A DNA stretch of 64,000 nt, taken from NCBI RefSeq assembly GCF_000949385.2, contig NZ_JYKO02000001.1, forward strand, positions 5,416,678-5,480,677, written 5' to 3'. Both the position numbers and the translations under genes were made by a program. The notes beneath the pieces were generated by a model. That model had not been told where the DNA came from, did not search any database, and saw only the letters and a list, made by a program, of their open reading frames with translations. The DNA comes from Pseudomonas sp. LFM046 (lineage in GTDB: Bacteria > Pseudomonadota > Gammaproteobacteria > Pseudomonadales > Pseudomonadaceae). The first letter of the stretch is position 1, and each line of letters begins with the position of its first letter. Below are positions 28,966-38,196 of the stretch, in pieces.

Positions 28966-30783
28966 TCAGACCTTGCTGCGCTCGTAGCGCTTGCGGTCGT
29001 TCTCGTTCAGCAGCTTCTTGCGCAGGCGAATGGACTTCGGCGTCACTTCCACCAGCTCGTCTTCGTCGATGAATTCCAGTGCCTGTTCCAGGGTGAACTT
29101 CAGCGCCGGGGTCAGCTGGATGGTCTCGTCCTTGCCGGAAGCGCGCATGTTGTCGAGCTTCTTGGCCTTGGTGGGGTTGATCACCAGGTCGTTGTCGCGG
29201 CTGTGGATACCGGCCAGCTGGCCTTCGTAGACTTCGTCGCCCGGGGACAGGAACAGCTTGCCGCGGTCCTGCAGGGTTTCCAGGGAGTAGGTCAGCGCGG
29301 TGCCGGTGGCCATGGAGACCAGCACGCCGTTCTGGCGGTGGGCGACGTCGCCGGCCTTCACCGGACCGTAGTGGTCGAAGGTGGAGGTCAGGATGCCGGT
29401 GCCCGAGGTCATGGTCAGGAAGGCGTTACGGAAGCCGATCAGGCCACGGGCCGGGATCACGTATTCCAGGCGGATACGGCCCTTGCCGTCGGGGATCATG
29501 TTGGTCATGTCGCCCTTGCGCAGACCCATCTGCTCCATCACCGGACCCTGGTGCTGCTCTTCGATGTCGATGGTGACGTTCTCGTAGGGCTCCTGCTTCA
29601 CGCCGTCCTTCTCGATGATCACCACTTCCGGGCGGCCCACGGCCAGCTCGAAGCCTTCGCGGCGCATGGTTTCGATCAGTACGGACAGGTGCAGTTCGCC
29701 ACGGCCGGAAACCTTGAATTTCTCGGCGGAGTCGCCCGCTTCAACGCGCAGGGCCACGTTGTGCAGCAGTTCCTTGTCCAGACGGTCCTTGATGTTGCGG
29801 CTGGTGACGAACTTGCCTTCGCGGCCGGCGAACGGCGAGTCGTTGACCTGGAAGGTCATGCTCACGGTCGGCTGGTCAACGGTCAGCGGCGGACGGGCTT
29901 CGACGTTCTGCGGGTCGCACAGGGTGTCGGAGATGAACAGCTCTTCCATGCCGGATACGCAGACGATGTCGCCGGCTTCGGCTTCGGCCACTTCCACGCG
30001 CTGCAGGCCCGAGTGGCCCATGATTTTCAGGATACGGCCGTTGCGGCGGGTACCGTCGTCGCTCACGGCAACGACCTGGGTGTTGGACTTGACGCGGCCA
30101 CGGGCGATACGGCCGATGCCGATCACGCCGAGGAAGCTGTTGTAGTCCAGCTGGGAGATCTGCATCTGGAACGGGCCGTCGACGTCGACGTCCGGCACCG
30201 GCACGTGGTCGATGATGGCCTGGAACAGGGCGTCCATGTTGTCGTCCATCTTCTCGTGGTCCATGCCGGCGATGCCGTTCAGGGCGCTGGCGTAGACGAT
30301 CGGGAAGTCGAGCTGCTCGTCGGTGGCGCCGAGGTTGTCGAACAGGTCGAAGATCTGGTCGATAACCCAGTCAGGACGCGCGCCCGGACGGTCGATCTTG
30401 TTCACCACCACGATCGGACGCAGGCCGGCCTTGAACGCCTTCTGGGTCACGAAACGGGTCTGCGGCATGGGGCCGTCCTGGGCGTCCACGACCAGCAGTA
30501 CGGAGTCCACCATGGACATCACGCGCTCGACCTCACCGCCGAAGTCGGCGTGGCCGGGGGTGTCCACGATGTTGATGTTGTAACCGTTCCACTTGATGGC
30601 GGTGTTCTTCGCCAGGATGGTGATGCCGCGCTCTTTTTCCTGGTCGTTGGAGTCCATCACGCGCTCGTTTTCCGCTTCTTTGCGGTCGAGGGTGCCGGAC
30701 AGCTTCAGGAGCTTGTCCACCAGGGTGGTCTTGCCATGGTCGACGTGGGCGATGATGGCGATGTTGCGGAGATTTTCGATCAC
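28966..30783 (-). CDS. typA: Translational GTPase BipA/TypA
   Basis: This 605-residue ribosome-associated GTPase of the EF-G/LepA superfamily helps 50S assembly and stress or cold adaptation. The G1 loop AHVDHGKTT is at residues 12-20; G3 is DTPGHADF and G4 is NKID. Domains II, III and V follow, with the BipA-specific C-terminus ending in RKRYERSKV. Length is normal. It is a single-gene unit with a strong terminator. Confidence 0.97.
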   Translation of the reverse strand: MIENLRNIAIIAHVDHGKTTLVDKLLKLSGTLDRKEAENERVMDSNDQEKERGITILAKNTAIKWNGYNINIVDTPGHADFGGEVERVMSMVDSVLLVVDAQDGPMPQTRFVTQKAFKAGLRPIVVVNKIDRPGARPDWVIDQIFDLFDNLGATDEQLDFPIVYASALNGIAGMDHEKMDDNMDALFQAIIDHVPVPDVDVDGPFQMQISQLDYNSFLGVIGIGRIARGRVKSNTQVVAVSDDGTRRNGRILKIMGHSGLQRVEVAEAEAGDIVCVSGMEELFISDTLCDPQNVEARPPLTVDQPTVSMTFQVNDSPFAGREGKFVTSRNIKDRLDKELLHNVALRVEAGDSAEKFKVSGRGELHLSVLIETMRREGFELAVGRPEVVIIEKDGVKQEPYENVTIDIEEQHQGPVMEQMGLRKGDMTNMIPDGKGRIRLEYVIPARGLIGFRNAFLTMTSGTGILTSTFDHYGPVKAGDVAHRQNGVLVSMATGTALTYSLETLQDRGKLFLSPGDEVYEGQLAGIHSRDNDLVINPTKAKKLDNMRASGKDETIQLTPALKFTLEQALEFIDEDELVEVTPKSIRLRKKLLNENDRKRYERSKV

Positions 30784-30912
30784 GTTTGTATCTCGATCAG
30801 AGGATTCGGTTTGCCGCGCAGTCTATGCGGCACATATGAATGAAGTGCGAATCAGGCGGCCCGATGGTCGGGAGGGCGATGGCGGATGCTGCCGCCGAAC
30901 AGCCCGGGCTGT

Positions 30913-32367
30913 TTAGGCCGGACGATAAACACGCACATTGGCATGCCCCTCGCTGAGCAAGTGGTGGGCATGCAGACGGCTCATCACGCCCTTGTCGCAA
31001 TACAGGAGGTACTGGCGGTTGGCGTCCAGGTCCTTGAAGCGGTTATTGACCGCATAAAAAGGCAGGGCCTGCACTTCGATGCCGGGCAGCTCCAGGGGGT
31101 CGTCTTCCTGGGCGTCAGGATGGCGGATGTCGAGGACAATCTGCCCCGGCAGGGCTTCGCGCACTTCCTCCACGGCCAGGTCCTGGCCCAGCTCATCGAT
31201 CACGCGGTCGATGGGCACCAGGCGGGCGCGCTCCAGGGCACGCTCGAGGATGGCCATGTCGAACTGCTCTTCCTCGTGTTCGATGCGACCGGGTTTGGCA
31301 CGGGTGGTCGGGTTCACCGAGATCACGCCGCAGTATTCGGGCATGTGCTTGGCGAACTCGGCGGTGCCGATCCGGGTGGCGGTGTCGATGATGTCCTGCT
31401 TGTGGCTGGCGATCAGCGGGCGCAGCACGAGCATGTCAGTGGCCGAGTCGATCACCGAGAGGTTCGGCAGGGTCTGGCTGGAGACCTGGGAGATGGCTTC
31501 GCCGGTGACCAGCGCATCCAGGGTCAGCTTGCGCGCCATGCGGGTGGAGGCGCGCAGCATCATGCGCTTGAGCACCACGCCCATCTGGCTGTTGTCGACC
31601 TTGCTGAGGATTTCGCCGACCACTTCCTCGAAGGGCACGCTGATGAACAGCACGCGCTGGGACCGGCCGAACTTCTCCCACAGGTAGTGGGCCACTTCCA
31701 TCACGCCCAATTCGTGTGCACGGCCACCCAGGTTGAAGAAGCAGAAATGGGTCATCAGGCCGCGACGCATCATCTGGTAGGCGGCGACGGTGGAGTCGAA
31801 GCCCCCGGACATCAGCACCAGGGTCTGCTCCAGGGAGCCCAGCGGGTAGCCGCCGATGCCGTCGTGCTGGTGATGGATGACGAACAGGCGCTGGTCGCGC
31901 ACTTCCATGCGCACCAGGACTTCCGGCTTGTTCAGGGAAATGCCGGCGGCATTGCACTCCTGGCGCAGGCGGCTACCGACGTAGCGCTCCAGCTCCATGG
32001 AGGTGAAGTCATGCTTGCCGGCGCGCTTGCAGCGCACGGCGAAGATCTTGCCGGGGATCTGGTCGGCGTAGTGCAGCTTGCACTTTTCCAGCACATCGTC
32101 GAAGTCGCCCAGCGGGTACTCGTGCACTTCGAGGAAGTGGGTGATGCCGGGGGTGCAGGTCAGGCGCTCGATCATCTCGCGCAAGAGCTTCGGCTCGGTC
32201 TGCCGGGTCTCGACTTCGAGGTTGTCCCAGACGCCGGTCACCTCGAGCTCCGGGTCCAGGTCTTTCAGGACCGCGCGGATGTTCTTCGAGAGCTGGCGGA
32301 TGAAGTGCTTGCGCACCGGCCGGCTCTTGATGGTGATTTCCGGGAAGACTTTGACGATGAGTTTCAT
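30913..32367 (-). CDS. thiI: tRNA 4-thiouridine synthase / thiazole sulfur carrier ThiI
   Basis: This 484-residue enzyme transfers sulfur to uridine 8 of tRNA and to ThiS for thiamine synthesis. It has an N-terminal ferredoxin-like and THUMP region (about 1-165), the PP-loop motif [13 protein letters not shown] near residue 180 and a C-terminal rhodanese domain. The two Cys known to be needed in E. coli are present, in PEYCGVIS and [10 protein letters not shown]. The start at 32367 ([10 protein letters not shown]) is chosen over an extension to 32454. It is divergent from glnA. Confidence 0.96.
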   Translation of the reverse strand: MKLIVKVFPEITIKSRPVRKHFIRQLSKNIRAVLKDLDPELEVTGVWDNLEVETRQTEPKLLREMIERLTCTPGITHFLEVHEYPLGDFDDVLEKCKLHYADQIPGKIFAVRCKRAGKHDFTSMELERYVGSRLRQECNAAGISLNKPEVLVRMEVRDQRLFVIHHQHDGIGGYPLGSLEQTLVLMSGGFDSTVAAYQMMRRGLMTHFCFFNLGGRAHELGVMEVAHYLWEKFGRSQRVLFISVPFEEVVGEILSKVDNSQMGVVLKRMMLRASTRMARKLTLDALVTGEAISQVSSQTLPNLSVIDSATDMLVLRPLIASHKQDIIDTATRIGTAEFAKHMPEYCGVISVNPTTRAKPGRIEHEEEQFDMAILERALERARLVPIDRVIDELGQDLAVEEVREALPGQIVLDIRHPDAQEDDPLELPGIEVQALPFYAVNNRFKDLDANRQYLLYCDKGVMSRLHAHHLLSEGHANVRVYRPA

Positions 32368-32464
32368 GAAAACAGCGCTTGCGACGGCCGCCGAAAAAGA
32401 GGGGCGCGGATTATAGCGGAAATTGTTCAAGCTTTGACCAAAATCATTCAGCAAAACCCATCAC

Positions 32465-32479
32465 GCACCAAAATGGATC
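32465..32479 (+). promoter_or_regulatory. NtrC-binding site 1 upstream of glnA
   Basis: GCACCAAAATGGATC matches the NtrC consensus GCACYAWWWTGGTGC in 12 of 15 positions. It lies about 105 bases before the -24/-12 promoter of glnA. Confidence 0.75.
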
Positions 32480-32495
32480 ACGCACACCGAATCAG

Positions 32496-32510
32496 GCACG
32501 AAAAAGGTGC
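32496..32510 (+). promoter_or_regulatory. NtrC-binding site 2 upstream of glnA
   Basis: GCACGAAAAAGGTGC is a second close match. The two sites are 31 bases apart, about three turns of helix, so NtrC dimers would sit on the same face and oligomerise, as at E. coli glnAp2. Confidence 0.75.
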
Positions 32511-32583
32511 GCAATTTTGCGCAGAATCGGAGCAAGGCCCCCGCCAGGCGTGAGTTTTGGGGCTTCTGCCCATAACGGGGCAC

Positions 32584-32598
32584 TGGCACGCTAATTGC
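32584..32598 (+). promoter_or_regulatory. Sigma-54 promoter of glnA
   Basis: TGGCACGCTAATTGC is a perfect TGGCAC-N5-TTGC. Transcription would start near 32610, leaving a leader of about 95 bases that carries a GGAGG-type ribosome-binding site. Confidence 0.9.
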
Positions 32599-32703
32599 TC
32601 CCTTGTGAGGCAGGTCGCCCTGGCGGACTATCCCGCCCCGGCTTCACTACGAATTCTTTGAGGGGTTAACGGTTTCCCGCCCCCTTTCCTTCTGGAGGAC
32701 AAC

Positions 32704-34107
32704 ATGTCGAAGTCGCTTCAACTGATTAAAGAACACGACGTGAAGTGGATTGATCTGCGCTTCACCGACACCAAGGGCAAGCAGCAGCACGTGACCATGC
32801 CGGCCCGTGACGCCGATGACGAGTTCTTCGAACACGGCAAGATGTTCGACGGTTCCTCCATCGAAGGTTGGAAAGGCATCGAAGCCTCCGACATGATCCT
32901 GCTGCCGGACGACAGCACCGCCGTGCTGGACCCGTTCACCGAAGAGCCGACCCTGATCCTGGTCTGCGACATCATCGAGCCGAGCACCATGCAAGGCTAC
33001 GACCGCGACCCGCGTGCCATCGCCAAGCGCGCCGAGGAATACCTGAAGACCACCGGTATCGGTGACACCGTGTTCGTCGGTCCGGAACCCGAGTTCTTCA
33101 TCTTCGACGAAGTGAAGTTCAAGTCCGACATCTCCGGCTCCATGTTCAAGATCTTCTCCGAGCAGGCCGCCTGGAACACCGACGCCGACATCGAAGGCGG
33201 CAACAAGGGCCACCGTCCGGGCGTGAAGGGCGGCTACTTCCCGGTACCGCCGGTCGACCACGACCACGAAATCCGTACCGCCATGTGCAACGCCCTGGAA
33301 GAAATGGGCCTGGTGGTCGAAGTTCACCACCACGAAGTGGCGACTGCCGGCCAGAACGAGATCGGTGTGAAGTTCAACACCCTGGTCGCCAAGGCTGACG
33401 AAGTTCAGACCCTGAAGTACTGCGTGCACAACGTTGCCGACGCCTACGGCAAGACCGTGACCTTCATGCCGAAGCCCCTGTACGGCGACAACGGCTCGGG
33501 CATGCACGTTCACATGTCCATCTCCAAAGATGGCAAGAACACCTTCGCTGGCGAAGGCTATGCCGGCCTGTCCGACACCGCCCTGTACTTCATCGGCGGC
33601 ATCATCAAGCACGGTAAGGCCCTGAACGGCTTCACCAACCCGGCTACCAACTCCTACAAGCGTCTGGTTCCGGGCTTCGAAGCTCCGGTAATGCTGGCCT
33701 ACTCCGCCCGCAACCGTTCCGCCTCGATCCGTATCCCGTACGTGAACAGCCCGAAAGCCCGCCGTATCGAAGCGCGCTTCCCGGACCCGGCTGCCAACCC
33801 GTACCTGTGCTTCGCCGCACTGCTGATGGCCGGTCTGGACGGTATCCAGAACAAGATCCACCCCGGCGATGCCGCCGACAAGAACCTGTATGACCTGCCG
33901 CCGGAAGAGGCCAAGGAAATCCCGCAGGTTTGCGGCAGCCTGAAAGAGGCGCTGGAAGAACTGGACAAGGGCCGCGCGTTCCTGACCAAGGGCGGCGTGT
34001 TCAGCGACGACTTCATCGATGCCTACATCGAGCTGAAGAGCGAAGAAGAAATCAAGGTGCGCACCTTCGTGCACCCGCTGGAATACGACCTGTACTACAG
34101 CGTCTGA
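32704..34107 (+). CDS. glnA: Glutamine synthetase, type I
   Basis: This 467-residue enzyme makes glutamine from glutamate, ammonia and ATP and acts as a dodecamer. Metal and substrate blocks are [10 protein letters not shown] near residue 50, [24 protein letters not shown] and the ATP-site [11 protein letters not shown]. The adenylylation Tyr is in [10 protein letters not shown] near residue 398, so activity should be controlled by GlnE. Transcription is driven by sigma-54 with two NtrC sites, and an intrinsic terminator follows. The ammonia and glutamate released by the hut pathway would feed this step. Confidence 0.98.
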   Translation: MSKSLQLIKEHDVKWIDLRFTDTKGKQQHVTMPARDADDEFFEHGKMFDGSSIEGWKGIEASDMILLPDDSTAVLDPFTEEPTLILVCDIIEPSTMQGYDRDPRAIAKRAEEYLKTTGIGDTVFVGPEPEFFIFDEVKFKSDISGSMFKIFSEQAAWNTDADIEGGNKGHRPGVKGGYFPVPPVDHDHEIRTAMCNALEEMGLVVEVHHHEVATAGQNEIGVKFNTLVAKADEVQTLKYCVHNVADAYGKTVTFMPKPLYGDNGSGMHVHMSISKDGKNTFAGEGYAGLSDTALYFIGGIIKHGKALNGFTNPATNSYKRLVPGFEAPVMLAYSARNRSASIRIPYVNSPKARRIEARFPDPAANPYLCFAALLMAGLDGIQNKIHPGDAADKNLYDLPPEEAKEIPQVCGSLKEALEELDKGRAFLTKGGVFSDDFIDAYIELKSEEEIKVRTFVHPLEYDLYYSV

Positions 34108-34138
34108 TCCACGAATACCTATAAACAGCGTCAACATT

Positions 34139-34164
34139 AAGGCCTCCCTCGGGAGGCCTTTTTT
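34139..34164 (+). terminator. Intrinsic terminator of glnA
   Basis: GGCCTCCC and GGGAGGCC form a tight stem followed by six T residues, 32 bases after the glnA stop. Confidence 0.92.
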
Positions 34165-34193
34165 ATTACCGAGATCGGGGACATTGCATCTTC

Positions 34194-34290
34194 TGTAGGG
34201 GCGAATTCATTCGCCAAGGGCTGCGCAGCAGCCCTCTAAAGCGTCCGGGGCAGACCTACGGTCTGCTTGGCGAATGAATTCGCCCCTACA
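34194..34290. repeat. REP-like inverted element, copy 2
   Basis: It has the same arms as copy 1 (TGTAGGGGCGAATTCATTCG and its complement) with a different centre that contains GGCTGCGCAGCAGCC. It lies between convergent glnA and the channel gene. Confidence 0.85.
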
Positions 34291-34309
34291 AGGGACATGC
34301 AACCCTCGG

Positions 34310-36502
34310 TCAGATCCCCCCATCCGCCGGCACGCCCGGCTCCTGCGCAGGCTCGCTGCCTGGTCTGCGCATCCGACTGAGCTGCACGTTCAGCCGCGGC
34401 ATCGACAACTCCAGGCCGGATTGGTCGAGGCGCCGGCGCAGCCGGAGGTTGAACGCCCGCTGCACTTCCCACTGCTTGATCGGCGCGGTCTTGAAGCGGA
34501 AGCGCAGGATCGCCTGGCCATTGTCGAAGCTCTCCACACCCTGCATTTCCAGCGGTGACCACAAGCTGCGGTAGACGGACGGGTCGCTGCGCAACTCCTT
34601 GGCCACGTCCTGGACCAACGCCAGGGCATCGTCGATGGGCATGCTCGACGGCACCGGCCAACGGAACATGGCGTAGCCGAACTGCCGCGAGTAGTTCTTG
34701 ATGCTCTTGATCTCACTGAAGGGGATGGTGTGCACCACGCCATCCAGGTCGCGCAGGCGCACGGTGCGAATGGTCAGCCCCTCCACCGTGCCCAGGTGGC
34801 CGCCGACATCCACGTAGTCATCGATGGACAGCGAGTCCTCGATGATGATGAACAGCCCGGTGATCAGGTCCGCCACCAGGGATTGCGCGCCGAAACCGAT
34901 GGCCAGGCCGATCACGCCGGCACCGGCCAGCAGCGGGGTGACGTTCATGCCCATGTTGGCCAGGGCGACGATCAGGGCGATGACCGCGATGGTCACGAAC
35001 AGGACATTGCGGATCAGCGGCAGCATGGTCAGGGCGCGGGTGTTGCCACGGTTGCGACCGCTGACGCCCAGGCTGTGCTGCACCGCCGTGTCGGTGAGAA
35101 TCCACACCAGCCAGGCCACCAGCAGGGTGGTGCCGAAGCTCACCACTTTCATGCTGATCTGTTCGCCATCGCCTTCGGCGAAGCGGATCAACGACATGCC
35201 CCAGACCCGCAGGCCCACTTCGACGAAGAACAGCACCACCGCCAGGTGCACCAGCGTGAAGCCGAAGCTCTGCAACTTTTCGATGTAAGGCGCACTGCGT
35301 CGCGGCCCTTCGCCGACGCGGCTGGAACGGCGGCGGATCAGGCCGATCACCGTCATCGCCACCATCGCCAGCACTGCCGAGAGCAGCGCACGGCGCAATG
35401 CCGAACTGCTGTCGCCGGCGGCGACGAAGGTGGCGAACAGGGAAGTCCCCACCAGCAGCAGAACCGGTACGAACCACAGTGAGCCGACCAGTTGCACCAG
35501 GTCGTGCAGGCTGCGCTGTTTGATGCGCCGCCCCAGGGGTTGGTTGCGGATCAGGTGGGCGATGGGACGGCGGAAGCGCAGCACGAACAGCGCGGTGAGC
35601 AGCCCAGCGCTGGCATTGGCCAGGGTGCTCAGGCAGATCGCCGTGTGTTCGCCCAGGCCGGCGATCAGGCGCGGATCGTGGGCCACCTCGCCGAGAGCCG
35701 CCAGGCTGCCGATCAACCAGAGCGGGCGGAAAGCCTGGCGCCGCAGGATGTCCAGCGCCCGCTGGCGGTGCGGCCCGCCGAGCAGCGACAGGCAGATCAC
35801 GCAGAGCGCGGAGAACAGCGTGCCACAGACCAGCACATAGGCCATCACCATCGCCAGGGTCTTGCTCAGGGAACTGGGCAGCACCACCGACAGATAAAGG
35901 GTGATCAAAAAGGCGATCAGCCAGGGGCCGAGTTTGCGCAGGGCGAACTGCACCAGGTCGCGGGTCTTGGGGTTGTGCGGCAGCTCCAGCGACAGGCCGA
36001 AGCGCTCGCGCATGCGCCGCCCCACCCAGAGCAGCGCCGACGCGAGGCACGCCCAGAGCAGGATGACGATGGAGAAATCGAAGACGATGGCCGGCAGCTC
36101 GCGCCAGTCCGGCATGCGCTCCTCCAGCTCGGCATGGGCCAGCTCGAACTGCCTGCCCCACAACCGAAGCGGGCTGTTCTCGCCCTGGAAGCGCCTTTCC
36201 AGGCCGCCAAGGGTGTCGCCGATCAGGGCCAGCACGCCCGCATCTTCTTCCTTGCCCTTGCGGGTGACGTCACGCATCTGTTTCAGCTTCGTCAGCAGGT
36301 CGGCACGCTGCTTGTCGTTCTCCAGGGTCTGGATCACCTGGTTCAGCGATTGTTCGAGCTGGGCATCGCTGACCTTTTCTCCGTTCGCGGAATTCATCGC
36401 CAGCGGATTGGGCAGTGCCGCCTGGCTCTGCGGCACGCAGAAAAGGCCGAGGAGCAAACAGAGCAGCAGTGGCAGGAGCGAGCGAAAGGACGGTATGGGC
36501 AC
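34310..36502 (-). CDS. Mechanosensitive ion channel protein (MscS family, multi-helix type)
   Basis: This protein of about 730 residues has a signal peptide, a periplasmic helical region (about 35-130), roughly ten membrane helices and a C-terminal MscS core. The core shows the pore-lining Gly/Ala-rich segment (LLAGAGVIGLAIGFGAQSLVADL) and the beta-domain start DYVDVGGHLGTVEGLTIRTV. It should open on membrane tension and protect against hypo-osmotic shock. I favour the GTG at 36502, with GGGGGA upstream and an ideal signal peptide; ATG codons at 36541, 36544 and 36565 are alternatives. The C-terminus ends GVPADGGI. Confidence 0.88.
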   Translation of the reverse strand: MPIPSFRSLLPLLLCLLLGLFCVPQSQAALPNPLAMNSANGEKVSDAQLEQSLNQVIQTLENDKQRADLLTKLKQMRDVTRKGKEEDAGVLALIGDTLGGLERRFQGENSPLRLWGRQFELAHAELEERMPDWRELPAIVFDFSIVILLWACLASALLWVGRRMRERFGLSLELPHNPKTRDLVQFALRKLGPWLIAFLITLYLSVVLPSSLSKTLAMVMAYVLVCGTLFSALCVICLSLLGGPHRQRALDILRRQAFRPLWLIGSLAALGEVAHDPRLIAGLGEHTAICLSTLANASAGLLTALFVLRFRRPIAHLIRNQPLGRRIKQRSLHDLVQLVGSLWFVPVLLLVGTSLFATFVAAGDSSSALRRALLSAVLAMVAMTVIGLIRRRSSRVGEGPRRSAPYIEKLQSFGFTLVHLAVVLFFVEVGLRVWGMSLIRFAEGDGEQISMKVVSFGTTLLVAWLVWILTDTAVQHSLGVSGRNRGNTRALTMLPLIRNVLFVTIAVIALIVALANMGMNVTPLLAGAGVIGLAIGFGAQSLVADLITGLFIIIEDSLSIDDYVDVGGHLGTVEGLTIRTVRLRDLDGVVHTIPFSEIKSIKNYSRQFGYAMFRWPVPSSMPIDDALALVQDVAKELRSDPSVYRSLWSPLEMQGVESFDNGQAILRFRFKTAPIKQWEVQRAFNLRLRRRLDQSGLELSMPRLNVQLSRMRRPGSEPAQEPGVPADGGI

Positions 36503-36762
36503 GAGAAAGGCATCCCCCAGAAGCAGAACGAAGGACCGCATCATACAAAGGCTGCTGTGCGGCATGCGGCGGCAACAGGGACAACGGGGCTCGCCAGCAG
36601 TTCGCCAGCGTCCCCGGGACAGGAACCGGCTGCGGCCCTTTTCAGAGATTTCCTAACGTGTGCCAGCGCACAACGGCCATGCAAGGCCTGTCGCACAATG
36701 CCCGACTTGCCAGCACGCCAACTGGGTGCAAGGCTTGGCATAGGTTTTTGGAGACCGCCCCC

Positions 36763-37317
36763 ATGCGCCTCATCGTCATCGGCCTGCTGCTGGCCACCGC
36801 ACTGCCAGCTGCCGCCCAGATCTACAAATACACCGACGCCAACGGCAACACGGTATTCACCAATCAGCCCCCGGACGGCACCGCCGCCGAACAGGTGGAG
36901 CTGCCGCCGACCAATGCCGTGCAGGCGCAGCCGCCCACCGCCCCGGTCGACGACAACGCAGCGGTCGAGAACCAGGATGCCTACCAGGTGGTGGAGCTGA
37001 CCAATATCCCCGACGAGGAAGCCCTGCGCGCCAACAATGGCACCTTCACCGTCGGCGTCCATCTGGAGCCACGCCTGAGGCCTGGGCATAGTCTGCGCCT
37101 GCGCCTGGACGGCGAGCCCTACGGCCAGGCCGCCAATGTGCCGAGCCTGCAGCTGGTGAACATCGACCGGGGCGAACACAGCCTGTTGGTGGATGTGCTC
37201 TCAGGCACTAAAGTGGTGCAGAGCAGCGCCCCCGTGAGTTTCACCATTCAGCGAGTCAACACCAGCAGCCCGGCGCTGCGCCCCCCACCCGCCCCGACGC
37301 CCCGCCCCAGCAACTGA
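36763..37317 (+). CDS. DUF4124 periplasmic protein, first of two paralogues
   Basis: This 184-residue protein has a signal peptide (MRLIVIGLLLATALPAAAQ) and a DUF4124 motif directly after it (IYKYTDANGNTVFTNQPPDG). A later domain includes RPGHSLRLRLDGEPYG and LVNIDRGEHSLLVDVL. A Pro-rich tail ends it. The family is widespread in pseudomonads without known function. The next gene, three bases downstream, is a paralogue with the same layout. Confidence 0.85.
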   Translation: MRLIVIGLLLATALPAAAQIYKYTDANGNTVFTNQPPDGTAAEQVELPPTNAVQAQPPTAPVDDNAAVENQDAYQVVELTNIPDEEALRANNGTFTVGVHLEPRLRPGHSLRLRLDGEPYGQAANVPSLQLVNIDRGEHSLLVDVLSGTKVVQSSAPVSFTIQRVNTSSPALRPPPAPTPRPSN

Positions 37318-37320
37318 CCG

Positions 37321-37941
37321 ATGACCCGATTCCTGCTTCTCGCCCTCCTCCTCCTTGGCCAGCCCGTGCTGGCCGAGGTCTATACGTACATCGACGACGA
37401 GGGTAACCGCGTCTTCACCGACCGCCCCAAGGCGGGCAATGCCAAGCGCCTGGAGATGGCGCCGTCCAATGGCATGGGCGCGCCGGCCCCGATCCAGCCA
37501 CCGCCGCTCTATGCCAAGCCCATTCCGCGCGAGCAGGGCTACCAGGTGCTGCGTATCCTGGTGCCGGAGCCCGACGCCACCATTCGCGATATGGAGGGCA
37601 ACCTGATCGTCAGCGCCGTCAGCGAGCCGGGCCTGCGCGCCGGCCACAGCTACCGCCTGCTGCTGGATGGCAACGCGGTGGGCGAGCCGGGCCGCAGCCC
37701 GGTGTTCCCCTTGCAGAACCTGGATCGCGGCACCCACCAGTTGGCGGTGGAGATCATCGACCTGCAGGGCCGCATGGTGGAACGCACCCCCAGCCAGCCG
37801 GTGCACATCATGCGCACCTCGCTGGCACAGAAGCGCCAGGCCCGCCCCTGCAAGAAGGACGACTACGGCGTGCGCCCGGAATGCCCGCTGAAGGACAAGC
37901 CGAAGGAAGAAAAAGACATCCCCTTCGTGCCGTTCATCTGA
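37321..37941 (+). CDS. DUF4124 periplasmic protein, second paralogue
   Basis: This 206-residue protein repeats the plan of its neighbour: a signal peptide ending LLGQPVLAE, the motif VYTYIDDEGNRVFTDRP, then RAGHSYRLLLDGNAVG and LQNLDRGTHQLAVEII. Its C-terminus is different, Lys-rich with two Cys (ARPCKKDD and PECPLKD). The gap of three bases shows an operon with the first copy. The gene lies just upstream of ntrB, which has its own promoter region. Confidence 0.85.
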   Translation: MTRFLLLALLLLGQPVLAEVYTYIDDEGNRVFTDRPKAGNAKRLEMAPSNGMGAPAPIQPPPLYAKPIPREQGYQVLRILVPEPDATIRDMEGNLIVSAVSEPGLRAGHSYRLLLDGNAVGEPGRSPVFPLQNLDRGTHQLAVEIIDLQGRMVERTPSQPVHIMRTSLAQKRQARPCKKDDYGVRPECPLKDKPKEEKDIPFVPFI

Positions 37942-37963
37942 CTCCCGCCCCACGGCAAGACAA

Positions 37964-38007
37964 CAGCCCACCACCAGTCCGCTGGTGGGCTGAAGCCCAC
38001 CCTACGG
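37964..38007. repeat. Inverted repeat of the AGCCCACC...GGTGGGCT type
   Basis: AGCCCACCA and TGGTGGGCT pair around a short loop, followed by AAGCCCACCCTAC as in the element at 25075-25131. The element lies after the second DUF4124 gene and may end its transcript. Confidence 0.65.
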
Positions 38008-38015
38008 GCTCATTC

Positions 38016-38030
38016 GCACCATTTCGGTGC
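38016..38030 (+). promoter_or_regulatory. NtrC-type site in front of ntrBC
   Basis: GCACCATTTCGGTGC is an excellent match to the NtrC consensus GCACYAWWWTGGTGC. It overlaps where the -35 of the proposed ntrB promoter would be, so bound NtrC would be expected to repress its own operon, as at E. coli glnL. Confidence 0.7.
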
Positions 38031-38055
38031 AATGCCCTGCACCGATTTCTATACT
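38027..38055 (+). promoter_or_regulatory. Possible sigma-70 promoter of ntrBC
   Basis: TATACT at 38050-38055 is a good -10. The -35 position (38027-38032) reads GTGCAA, which is weak and lies inside the NtrC site. No -24/-12 pair is visible between this point and ntrB. Confidence 0.45.
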
Positions 38056-38196
38056 CTCCCCATTTTGGTTCGCCACGAACCGGACGATCTGCTCTGAAAG
38101 GCGGCCCCGGCCAGCAGAAACCCTGTTTTCCCGCGTCTTTTCAGGGCTTTGGTTTGCTTCTTGCATTTTCCTGTCATCGCCACGAGCGCCGAAGCC

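Noticed and set aside
30899..30914. Palindrome AACAGCCCGGGCTGTT at the end of thiI as terminator
   Set aside because: It overlaps the stop codon and has neither loop nor T-run; it is more likely chance in GC-rich DNA.
32368..32410. TPP riboswitch in front of thiI
   Set aside because: The leader is short and shows no THI-box sequence; thiI is not usually controlled that way in pseudomonads.
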